A stretch of DNA of 64,000 nucleotides from Lingula anatina (taxonomy: Eukaryota; Brachiopoda; Lingulata; Lingulida; Lingulidae). This document shows, piece by piece, positions 41,201 to 53,000 of this stretch. Positions within the stretch are counted from its first letter, which is position 1, and every line of letters starts with the position of its first letter. Both the position numbers and the translations under genes were made by a program. The notes beneath the pieces are model-generated. The model made no database searches, was not told the DNA's origin, and worked only from the letters and a program-made list of their open reading frames with translations. Where the stretch lies: contig NW_019773958.1 of NCBI RefSeq assembly GCF_001039355.2, positions 286,919 to 350,918 on the forward strand. The letters run 5' to 3'.

Positions 41201-43218
41201 CCCAAAATGGCCATGGTCATGTTATCATAGTAGGTTTGTAAATCGGCACTTATTCCTTTGTTCACTTTGCCATTCTGTTTGCCTAAAAATTAGAAAAAAA
41301 TACTGCATTAGTATTTATTTTTATTACTCTTGAAATCATAGACCTCCAAATAACCAAATTGCTTAATATGAACTTACTTGATGTAAACAATAATGTACAC
41401 GGTACACTCAAGCTCAAGCAGACATAGACAATTATACATAATGTTTTATGCATTAACACAAACACACACATACATATACAGCATGTGATTAAGTAGTCTA
41501 AGGCATTGGAATGGATCAGATGTAGTCTGGTGAAGCAGGTTAGTCTAATTCTGGTCTAAACTGGCCCTAATGTGAATGTGTTTTAACCTTATAAATAGCA
41601 ATTTTAGAAAGCTTAAGTTCAATCCCTGTCTATTGCTCCCACTTTTATCTCACCTCCAGAGGTTGGTGCTCCTTTATGGGTGCCTTCAACGGCAAGCCAA
41701 TGAGCTACAAAAAAAATTAAATTCTGCATATGGAATGTCTAAAACACAAAGATAATATATCAAAACAGATAAAAAGATTTATTTGGAGACAACAAAATAT
41801 ATGCTAGACTGAAAATAGAAACAATTGAAAGTACAGATGTTCAATCACTTTCATTTATTCTAATCAGTTACTTTTAATGGATGTGGAGCCTGGATTTTGG
41901 GGCCCACATCCTCCCAGAGCCATTCCAGCCAGATTGACCTCCCTGTCTTCCACAAAATGGAGCTCGCCTCCTGCAGTCTGTCGAAATGTGGATGGTTCCC
42001 CAGATCCTTGTCCATATATGATCTAATATGTAAAAAGGCAAAAGTCCGATCCTTATATTTAACATAATAACATAAAATTATACATTAAGTTTTTATACTG
42101 CTTGAATTGGCAAAAAGATACAACAGGTATTATGGTGATATTATGGTGTCAATTAATGGGTTGGTTCATGACTACTCAAGAAATGGAGGATTTCATTGTA
42201 TTTAGTACACTTTTGAATTAAGAGAATAAGACTCTCTCATAATGACATTAAATGTGTGCATCTTTCCCAACTTACCTCCACATCACTTGCACTTAGTGCC
42301 TTGTTGAAATCTTCAGTGGTCAGTCGCCTCCTTTTGCTGTGTCTCATGTACTGACAGCTACTCTGAAGATCAAAAATAAAGGATAATAAAATGACATGAA
42401 GTTAATGCTATCAAAACTGCTTATATATAATTCAAATTAGAGTTGAATATAATATACCTGCAAAGCTTATCTGCTGATGGAGTCCAGACCAACAAACAAC
42501 AGCAGGGCACGTCCACCACTGACCCCCCCCCCTCCCATTTCTCTCTCACACACAAACATACACACATACACATACCACCACCATCATCACAAGAACAACA
42601 ACTGCACCAATGGAACTGACAACCCTTGCCTGAGTTTTTGGACTCGCATGCTATGAAGGTAAGGCCTCATTATACCATGTGTTGGAAACTTCTGAGGCTT
42701 TATATGATGTCACATTTAAATGGCATGCAGGAATGGCAGTTGAACTTTTTCAAACTGCATGGTGCATGGATACATGTAGATACAAAATGACTTTAAATGA
42801 GAATAATGTTAGATACAACAAGGTGTGCTGGTGGTCACACAAAAGGACGTGGATGTTCATATCCATGAGAGTTATAACCACAGAGTGGAATGAGTCCTAA
42901 CCAGCGTTAAGTACCAAGCATTAAGGCCGAAACTGAGGCAACAACGACCCCTCCCCTCCAAAATATAGATGAAGATAAAACCTAAAGTAAGATTCCATCG
43001 TCGACTGTTTTGATGACACGACATTTAAAAACCAAAAGCAACAACAAAAACAACACTTTTTAACTGCATTCAAGTACCTGCACCGCTTCTCTCAGTCGGT
43101 ATGTAGCATCTTCAGCAAGGAGAGCGGCAACACTCTCGGTCACTTCAGAATGGCCCTCTGCCTCCGCAAACAGGCGTATGGATTCCCTGGAGATGATTGC
43201 ATATCGTTTCTCTTCCAT
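35213..43218 (-). CDS. TAF6L: TAF6L-like histone-fold subunit of SAGA/PCAF-type complexes
   Basis: Eleven exons: 43078-43218, 42276-42362, 41872-42022, 41654-41704, 41179-41282, 40809-40886 (or the duplicates at 40115-40265, 39897-39947, 39422-39525, 39052-39129), 38654-38755, 37894-38018, 37532-37664, 36531-36659 and 35213-36265. They sum to 2154 nt, 717 residues, against about 620 for human TAF6L. Residues 1-76 are the TAF6-type histone fold (S-R-E-S-I-R-L-F-A-E, then A-A-L-L-A-E-D-A-T-Y-R-L-R-E-A, then K-R-R-R-L-T-T-E-D-F-N-K-A-L). E-D-R-E-V-N-L and a HEAT-repeat middle follow, with L-E-P-L-A-A-S-I-N-P-L-N-D-H-W and H-Y-G-T-V-M-G. The long last exon is charged and disordered, with Y-K-E-L-Y-E-K-L-Y-C-F-F-G-D. 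That motif and N-A-Q-L-K-A-D favour TAF6L over TAF6. It should act in the nucleus, pairing with a TAF9-like partner in a histone acetyltransferase complex. Confidence 0.87.
38820..40575. repeat. First copy of TAF6L-region direct duplication
   Basis: This 1756-bp block is repeated at 40577-42332 with exactly the same length. I noticed one mismatch (G38923 against T40680). It carries exons 3-6 and ends inside exon 2, of which only 40519-40575 is present, cut off by the N. Confidence 0.92.
40576..40576. other. Single-N contig join (TAF6L region)
   Basis: This lone N separates the two 1756-bp copies. It interrupts a partial exon 2, so the left copy has no exon 2 acceptor. Confidence 0.92.
40577..42332. 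repeat. Second copy of TAF6L-region direct duplication
   Basis: This is the partner of 38820-40575 and continues uniquely to the right through the complete exon 2. Exons 3-6 total 384 nt, a multiple of three starting and ending in phase 0. Unlike the other two duplications, an automatic gene model could therefore include both sets in frame and invent a 128-residue internal repeat. Confidence 0.92.
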
Positions 43219-44577
43219 ATTACAATTTTCATCGCTGACTATGCAATACAAATACACTCCATGTGATCCACTAATTGAATAAAATACATTTTTAACACGG
43301 CCAATTGATCATCTCATGGAGGCGGCCATTTTTGTTGACATCATCACGTGACATAATCATAATCTCTTTTAAAATAAATTACAAAAAAAGGTATGGATTG
43401 ATTGGATCCTTTATCTTTCGTATTAGGTACATAATTAAATGCCAAATAACGTAAAAATAAGACATCATATTTACATCCCATTAAAGAACAAGGTCAGTCT
43501 TTGAACTAGGCTTTGAGCTAAGAAAACAACAGCATGCTGCCACTGCATGAGCACTGCGGGTCATCAAGTCTACCAGACTACCAGTGATACTGGTACGTGT
43601 TTTATGCACCACTGCCCAATGTGTCGTACTGCTTGAACGGCGTGCATTTATCCATTGTTAAACAGGTGAGATATTTGACGTTGACAGGTAAAAAAAGAGC
43701 CTAAGTATCGACTCACAGCTTCCATATGCAAGCGCATGCATTCTGATTAAACCGTACGTGCTTGTAATTATATACATGCTGTACAGTTACTAATCATCCT
43801 AAGAATTGCTAACGTAACGCATGTCAGTCAGTTATTTGTGCGAATGCACTTTTTAGAAAGCAATGACCCTCGTTCGTAATGTAGGATAGTCGGAGATAAA
43901 TTATACATATATCAAGAACATTACTGGTATCTGCTAATCGGACCGTTACATAGGGTCTTACAGATAATGGCATGCCATTAATACTATCGATTATCCCCCC
44001 CCACACATCTCTTTTTGTCTCCACATGCAGCATGATGCAATTTCCTCCATCTGACGCCTACGTAATTATAAATCAATTTATTCAGAATCTGCTTATAGTC
44101 GTGTGCCTTTGTTGCATGTATGGTAGCCAGGTAGGGCCTATACTTTCTTTCTTTATATGCCTGTCTTTATATATTGATCTTGAATAAATAAAAATAAATA
44201 AGTAGAATTAATTAAAAGAAAAAGATAATAACTTTCCTACCCCTTAACCCCATCAGATCAACCTGTGTTTTAATTAATGAATGCAAAGTTAATATTTTAT
44301 TGAAAGTAAGTATAGGCAAATGTTATAGCACATGGTAGTAAAAGGGAATTTAAGTGAAATAGAATCTTTAAATTACAGTATATATATTGACCTAACAATA
44401 AAGTGTATCTTAACGCTGTTAAAAGTAAATATGTGTGAAACATGTTTATTTGCTTGCTGTATTAGGCAGGCACGTCAGGTCAAACATAGAGCACAGATTG
44501 TCACTTCAGTTTGTTTGCAGTAGATAAAAGACAGATAACCACAGTTCAAGGGAGAAATTAAATTTTGGTGTCTTTTT

Positions 44578-44581
44578 TATT

Positions 44582-44616
<35 letters not shown>

Positions 44617-44620
44617 TTCA
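44578..44620. repeat. (TTTA)n microsatellite
   Basis: About ten TTTA units lie in non-coding DNA upstream of PC. Confidence 0.85.
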
Positions 44621-44906
44621 TTCATATATTTATTTTCTAATACAGTATACATAAACGTGTGTGCTTGTTTGTCTCTGTGTATGTGCTGTACATGTAATGA
44701 ACAGCTTTTTTATTGAGAAAAGAGAATAAAAAATAATAGTAGTTTTAAAAAAGCCTATTGTATGATTGAATTATGTTTTATTTTAATCACCATAAACAAA
44801 ATGGGATATGTTTGGAATAATTTTGCATTTAAATGTTTTTAGTGCTCAGCATTTGTAGGTTAGATAAATTTGATATAAAGGCCAGCTTGAACAAGCTTGA
44901 TATAAA

Positions 44907-44909
<3 letters not shown>

Positions 44910-44942
<33 letters not shown>
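44910..44942. repeat. (TA)n microsatellite
   Basis: A perfect TA run follows a short repeated word (AGCTTGATATAAAGGC-like) on its left. Confidence 0.9.
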
Positions 44943-44943
<1 letters not shown>

Positions 44944-46632
44944 CACCATTTAAATGTTATTGTGTGCAGTCTTGCAGATTGGACTTTGACCTTCACCAAT
45001 GTCACCTTCATGACTGTTCTACTAAGATTTCTGTGTTTACATAGCCTGTCTCTTATGATCAAAACATTATGCAAATTAAATGCTAGAATTGTTTACAGAC
45101 AATTATTTAAAAACAAATCCAGGAATACAATTCTCAGCCTGACATGTACACCTTTCAGTTATTTTATGAAGTTCATCAGAGCATTATTTTTGGATTTTTA
45201 ATGGAATCTTTTAGAAATAAGATTTAGCAAATGAAAAAATGGCCTTATTTGGCAGCCAGGTACCCACACAAAAAATCCAGGTCATTTATATATGTGGCCA
45301 GTGACCTACTACTTTTTATCCATTCAATTATAAGGTGTGTTTTGTCCTGCTGTACTTACATGCACCTACATATGTTAGTACATGTATATTCACCTGCACT
45401 AGCATAGGTATAGCTAGATATACTAAAGTATAGCATTATACTGATCAACATGAGTTTGGCAAGGTGAAAGATGGTATCTCAAGGATATTGTGTCAGTTTC
45501 AAGGTGAACTATTTTAATTTTTAATTGGACTTTGGACTATACTTGAACTTAAATTTTGACTATGTAAATTGGATATGAATTAAGGTGTAATCAGCTGGTT
45601 GTTTTTGTTGCATTCTGCAAGGTGTGGTCTAAGGTAAGGTTATGGTTTGAAAATATCTCTTGTAAGCAAAGCCTGTTATGTTGTTTTACTCATCAAAGAC
45701 AAATACAGATGTGCAGTGGATGTTATGTATATAATAGGATAGAAATAAAATTAATTAATAATATGTACAATGTCAATATAGACTGCCTATATAGGAAATT
45801 AATTTTTGCCTATATGAAAAAGTGACCTTTTACAGATGAACTAGGTACACAATATATAATGTAGTTCAACTGAGCTTGCATCAAGGAATCATTCCAAAAG
45901 GTGTGTTTTGGGTGCTTTTTTCATTGCACTGCAGTTTAAATAGTTTTCCCTCTGTCTGATGTGGTTACATGTTACAGTTTCAGCTGTTACTTTGTATCAA
46001 TATATATGCATTTAAATGGGTTTTCATATGATTCAAGCGTAAGTACAGCTACATGTAATAAGAACTTGGTCAGTATTTGATGTGTGTATAGATTTAGATA
46101 TCAGCAGTTAAAATGAATGAGAAACTGCACAATTTTGAATTGCTTGTCTTATTTTGCTGCTTGAGGTCAATTTAAGAAATTTACTTGTGTGGAGTTATTT
46201 GCATTATATTAATTAATATCTAATTATCCAAGCAATTTCTGTCAAGATAATATTGATTTCCTTGTGTGGCTTAATTAAGGAGTTGTGTCTTTGATTTTTA
46301 GTCTGCATGAGGAATAGTATTCACATTGAGCTAAAATTGTACAAGCATTTATTGACACTATTCTTTGGAATTCAGTCAAAACATTTTGGTTTATTTTCAT
46401 TTCTTCCCTTTAGATAACATTGCTGACTATTAGATAAAGCATTATGCTGTATCTAGCAGACTGGAATAAATTGCACAACCTTGCGGTTTCTTCCATATTG
46501 AACATTTTAGAATGGGAGAAATGCGGTTAAACCTGACACTAATTTGATCACTTGTCTCCCTTATTTCCTTCCCAGCTCAAGCCAAGGCTGTGAAAGAGAG
46601 CATTAGAAGAGGCATTACCTCAATTCAGCAGA

Positions 46633-46907
46633 ATGCTGCGCCTGCAAGCTCGCACTGCTCAGATCCGTGTGGCTGCCTCCACACAGTTGACCCCACTGGC
46701 TGGACGGGTCAAACCAAAACATGGGTATGCCTTGCCCCAGGGGCTTGCCAGGGCCTACTCTACCCCCATACCCAACCAGAGGCCAGAGGTACAACCCATA
46801 GAGAAGTTGATGGTGGCTAATAGAGGTATGGTACCCCAGGTGCCCCATTGTATGCTACATTATTTTACCCATGGATTGACATGTGTATCATTTTGTCAAC
46901 TGGAAAA

Positions 46908-47002
<95 letters not shown>

Positions 47003-50000
47003 GTGTTGAGCAGTTTCTCTTTTTGGCTTTGAAAATGAAATATCTGCTGTCATGAGACCATGCAGTTACTAAATGAAAAAAAATGTCAGAAACAGATTGT
47101 TAAATTAGTTTATAATTTTACTGACTTAAGATTCATTGGGGTGACTTGTCAATTCTTCATTGCCCTAGCTGTAAATTATTATCACTTTAGCATTATAATA
47201 ATTATATATTGTATGGAACATTTCTGTGTATGTGTGATGTATTCCCATAAGCAAGATATTGACCTGTCCAGTATGATTTGATTTAATGGTTATTCAGACA
47301 AGATTCTTCAGTTGAAGTTTTATTGCCTTGACACATTGGCAAGTGTTGGCATACATACATGCATGGTGCATAAGATAAATTGAATACATGCTAAGCATTT
47401 ATTGACTGGCTGAGGTTGATATCTTGCTCTCGACCTTAGATTTTAATATCACTTTTCTGAGTTTTGCAAAGCAACGTATTGACTGAGAGCAGAAATCTGT
47501 AATTGCTGTATAATGTATTTATTCAAAACCTGAATGTCTTTGCCCTCTAGGATAACATCAAATGTTGCAATTGTCATCTAATTGATGATAGCTTTTCCCT
47601 TCTCTGATCAATCAATGATGATGTCATCTGTCAATATATGGTGATGGCAACACTGGTCAATGTTGTGTTTTATTAGACCTCAAATCCATTGATATAAGAT
47701 ACTAATTAATGCTACATGCACATTAAGACAATGTACATTAGACTATTAGGTTTGAAGCAAAAATTTAATAATATTTTGTCACAAGAGATCGTTTTTGATT
47801 ATTTATACTAAATGTCTGAAACTGTGCTGTTAAAATCTACAAAAAAAATCAAAAATGGACAGTACTATTATCTCCATTTTGATGCTCACTAGAAGTATCA
47901 AAGTCAAAATCTGACACCATGGTTTTTTTCCCATGCTTTTCATCAATCACCAGGCCCATAAAGTTACTTGGAAAGCCAATTTAAGTTACACGTATAAAAT
48001 AAATGTATTTTTAAAACTCAACATGATACATGGAAGCTGTACATAAATGCAATTATGGAATACAATAACATTCCATAAAAGGTATGTAGTGCATCTTTTT
48101 GGTCAGTTTTTCTTTTCCAGTAGTGAAATAAATTCACAGATAAAAATCATTATGTAAGTTTCTCTCTTTACACATAATACTTAATTTTCATACCTTTCTT
48201 CAAGATCTTTTTCCAGCGACCTTCCTCACTGCCGACAGATTGTTTGAGTTCTTCTGTTCTAGTCTTTTGCCACTGTCTGGATTTTTCTGAGCAGAAAGGC
48301 TGCTGTTTTCTTTTTAGCTCTCAGAACCATGTTCACCAGACCTCTGCATCACCTTCTTAGAGCAATTGTTACATCTGCTGCTTAGATATATCTGCGGCGT
48401 AGATATATATCTATATACTTCTTTATTCATGAGTAACTTGCAAGATTTTATGAAACTCTGGAAAGGGTGCTGGATATGGAAGCTGAAAATTTCAAATGAG
48501 GTTAGCCAAAATTTAAATATAGAACTAAAAAAAAAAAAACTATTTATTGAATGGTTCTAAATAGGGTATACCTTGGTGATTATGAAAAACTCATGAAGTA
48601 TCTTGGAAAAAAATTTTTTTTTTATTTCGCCATATTAAGCTCTAAATGCACATTGTTTGTCTGTAAAATTTATGTAATCATTTTCATTTTTGAAAACCCA
48701 TCAAATGTTTTTATCTTTTACAGAATGTTGAACCACACAGTCCATAAATGAAAAAATTAATTGATGAGTTGAGACTTGTTAGACAAAAAATCCCATTGGT
48801 TTTATCCAGTGTATAATGAGTGAAAACTGTCCAGGTTTCTTCTCTATAAGAGTAAAAAAGGAGCACGTAAAACTAAAAGGTATCACGGCTTGTACATAAA
48901 ATGTCACCAGTAACACCACCATTTTTATGATCTGGCTGGAGTTATCACATGTAGAATTGGTCATTGTCAGTCGCATTTTAGCTTGTCTCCTCAAGGACTG
49001 AATAAGCTTCACATAAAGAATAACCATGAATCCAGTTAGTAAAGTATTAATAATGAAAGGAAACACCTTGCGGTAAATAGTTTTGTAACCATTGGCCCAT
49101 TCCTTCAACTGAACAACTTAGCAAAAGTCATTTGAGCTGTGTTTACAAGGAATAAATCCAACAAATTCAGTATCAAAAAACTTTGGAAGGTGATACAAAG
49201 CAATCACTGTCAGTAATACGTATGTCCGCCATCGCCATTTTGTTACCTTTCGAAACTCTATGCTTTTTACAGGTTTGTTTATCACAAGATAACGGTCAAA
49301 TGCCACAAAAATTAGCAGCCAATGTGAAGAAAGTCTTGCAAACAGCATGATTGGCCAAATATAAACAGTGGTTGTCTGCATTGCAACAAAGAACCAGTCA
49401 ATCCATCCCAAATAAACGTGCAAAGCAGGTAGATTGTTGGTAAATATTGCTGTGATTAAAAAGATGTTATCCATGATCGCAGTCCAGGATAGTAGATAAT
49501 CAGTGGATGTATTTGCTCTCTCCTTGTAAAATACTATGAAAGACAGAGTGTTACAAATCAATCTGAGTAGGCTGACGACCAGTGATGCAAATCCTAGATC
49601 AACGGTGAGGTACAAGTTTGAGGCTGTTTGGTGAGAGTTGGTACTGTTCATCATTGTACTGTTCAATATATTTGTTGTTAAATTTAATTCATCTGTATCA
49701 CCAGAAAAAGCTTTCATAATGCCTCAATGTGTAGTTGAAAATAAAATCTTGAACAAATAAGAAGCTGTCTGAATGATGACGATACTCATGAAGTTGGGCC
49801 TTTATATCACAGAATTTGGCCATGTCCATAACCAATCAGAGACCGAAATGTACCTTATTTGATTTTGACAGTAACTAGGATTCCAATTTTGCTTGACACA
49901 TGCATGGATGAGAGGATATAAAATGATACGAAAGGAGACAATGACAACGGCAATGTAGAAGAATAACAAAGTCTCAGCTTTAACTAGTGTGACAAAAGAC

Positions 50001-53000
50001 CATGCACAGAATAATGAAAATTAAGAAAATGAATGAAAAGGAGCATATCTTATTGAAACAATAAAGGAATGGATACCAGGTCTATTCATGTCACCTTTTT
50101 GACTGAATAATAACTCTTTGTGTTAAACCATCACGTTGGTTTAATCTATACCTATTGAGAAATCTGATTTCAGAAACAATATACGGATCTATCTTCTCTT
50201 TTTTTCTAAAAATATGTTGTTGTGCAACTAAAGTTAAAAAAGGACAAACACTGACTCATTAACTTCGATTTTATTTTAACATTAACAAATTTGCCAATTA
50301 TTTTTCTTTGATTAATTCATATTTTTCTTTGGTATAAATGAAAACAAAGACTAAAAAACTTGTTTTGATAACTTTTAATGACATCTTCAGTGTCATTGTG
50401 ACATAGTTCCATAATCCAATTCATCTATAGAGCATTACTAAAAACATGGTTTATTTTAAATAAGAAAATAGCCACTCAATGCATCATTTATATATGGATA
50501 GGGTATACCCAAATGATTATGGGGAAATTATTTAAGTTATAATTTATTTTGCTATATAAAGCTCTAAGGCTTGTTGTTTATCTTTAAGTTATTATTTTGC
50601 TGATAATCTTGTAGTAGTTTCTTAATGACTTCAAAAGTATTGTTTATGAAAGTGTTTGTTTAATTTTGTAAATATAAAAATTGTGATTATTGTAATTTGT
50701 GTGTTCTGAGAATATTTTCATTTTTTTTCTGAAATTTATTTGTTTCAAATTATCAGCATTTTTAACCAAAGATTTTATCTTATCATAGATGAAGGAGCAT
50801 TATAATAATTGAAGACATGTTAGGATCAAACAATGATTTTCAAGGCAAATTATCAATTACTATATTCATCTTATTTGTTATCTTGCTTTTGGCGATATTT
50901 CAGTCTGCCTTTTTAGCTTATCATAAAACGCTGAACAGCACTATCTTCACTCTACATCTTTTCAAAGTAAGATTAATGAATGATTTAATTTTTGACTAAA
51001 CTTAAATTTTGTGCTATAGGTGAGATTGCCATCCGTGTCTTCAGAGCCTGTCATGAGATGAAGATTCGCACAGTGGCTGTCTACTCGGAGCAAGATACGA
51101 TGCACATTCACAGACAGAAGGCGGACGAGGCATACCTCATAGGGAAAGGTCTTCCACCTGTGGCATCCTATCTGAACATACCTGAAATAATACAGGTTGC
51201 CAAGGTATAAGGAAATGTTACAAAATGTAACTTTAAGGGTGTAACTTTGATTAGAAATAGAAATGTGCAAGTGGTGGGGTCAAACTTAGAAATTGCTCTA
51301 TGTCAGAAGTAGTGCTCTCTGTGCTCTAGCATGTTGATATCTTTTAGCAACTCTTAATGTCATTGATGCTGATAATGTTACAAGTATTATAAATGATGAA
51401 ATTAATGAATGTTGGAAATTTTAAAAACTGACATTTTTCATTTATCAACAAACATGAATTTGAAAATTTTTCATAACAGGTAAAGCTTATTTTCATGTTT
51501 TAAGGAAAACAATGTAGATGCTATCCATCCAGGCTATGGGTTCCTCTCAGAGAGGGCAGATTTTGCTAAAGCTTGTGAAGTAAATGACATCAAGTTTGTT
51601 GGACCACCTTCAGAAATTGTGAGGAAGATGGGAGACAAAGTGGAGGCTAGGCAGGCTGCCATTGATGCAGGTACAGTGATAAGGTCTAGAAAATTGACTA
51701 AAAGGGTTTAAAATACAGCAAGTCATTCTTTTAATTTCAGTAGAGGTCCAGTCTTTATGGATTATTTGCAAAAGTTTTTTCAGAGTAGACAACTATACAT
51801 TTCTTTTTCATAGTCATTTTAAATCAGTACCACCCCATTTCAAATCTTTTTTTTTTTTTTTTGACAATAACAGGATAGACTAAAGATTTTCACATTTTGG
51901 AGGAAAAAAAAAAGAAATGAGAACATCCCTGCAGATTTAATTGCATAGGTTCATAAAGATCCAATATGATTTGTTGCAGGCGTTCAGGTAGTCCCTGGCA
52001 CAGCTCAGGCAATCCAGACTGCTGAGGAAGCCCTGGAGTTCTGTCATATCCATGGCTGTCCTGTGATCTTCAAGGCAGCTTATGGAGGGGGAGGCAGAGG
52101 AATGAGGATGGTCAGAGATATCAAAGTGAGTTAAGTGGATAAAATTTGGATCAGACCAGTTGTTTTCATCAATTTTGTATGTAGAATTTGGAATTGGTTA
52201 GGGGTAGCAGTATTAGTTTATATAGCCTATGATGTGGATAGTTGATATTAAGCTGAATGGGTTTTTAGCTGTGGGAAGTGAGCTGAGTCATGAAAATTTT
52301 GAATTAATTTTTTTCGAGCTTACATATGCATTGAATTTATTTGGCGGAAGTCTTTACATATTTTATTAGCACAGGACTTTGGTCAGCATATGCATTTTAT
52401 ATGCAAGGTTGTGATTAATGTAAATATTCCGAAAGGGAAATTTGTATATTTAACTGAAAGTCATCTTTGAATCATGATGAGTATCAGGTACTTATTTTCC
52501 CCATAGGATGTGGAAGAAAGCTTTAACCGTGCAAGATCAGAGGCAGAGGCTGCTTTTGGAGATGGCTCACTGTTTTTAGAAAAGTTCATTGAGAGACCAA
52601 GACATATTGAAGTGCAAATTCTAGGTATTTCTGGATTTGTAAAAAAAAAATTATAAAGAAAGAAATATTCTTTGTCAATTATTGAGCTTTGAAGTGTGGC
52701 AGCTAGGGTGAATGTAGTTTTAGTCTATAAAGATGTGTCATAGAGAAAAAGTATTCTTCAGCAAAATGGAGATTAAAAAATAGCAGTGCCTTCTCATTTT
52801 TTCTTTGAATTATAAGTACTTTTATATACTTTTTCATCAGGGGACAAAGACGGAAATGTAATTCATCTGTATGAGAGAGACTGCTCAGTCCAGCGTAGGC
52901 ATCAAAAAGTTGTGGAGATTGCCCCAGCTCCATGGCTCAACAGTGAAATCCGTAACAAGATGACAGCAGATGCTGTAAAACTTGCTCAATATGTGGGTTA

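Larger units (their letters stand above)
43219..46575. promoter_or_regulatory. Region between divergent TAF6L and PC genes
   Basis: TAF6L starts leftward at 43218, and the first PC coding exon begins rightward near 46576 after a splice acceptor (TTCCCAG). PC must therefore have at least one non-coding 5' exon in this interval, which I cannot place. Close to TAF6L lie GGCGGCCATTTTTG (43321-43334) and a palindromic TCACGTGA (43344-43351), the kind of E-box bound by USF or MiT/TFE factors. The interval also contains (TTTA)n at about 44578-44620 and (TA)n at about 44910-44942. None of the open stretches resembles a known protein. Confidence 0.4.
46826..51019 (+). other. PC intron 1
   Basis: A 4.2-kb intron splits the G of A-N-R-G (phase 1). 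It holds a long (TA)n stretch at about 46916-47000 and, on the minus strand, the broken receptor gene at 48.7-49.7 kb. I see no further coding exon in it. Confidence 0.8.

Noticed and set aside
46916-47000. Origin or structured regulatory element
   Set aside because: It is simple TA repeat with no supporting motif; such runs are common in introns.
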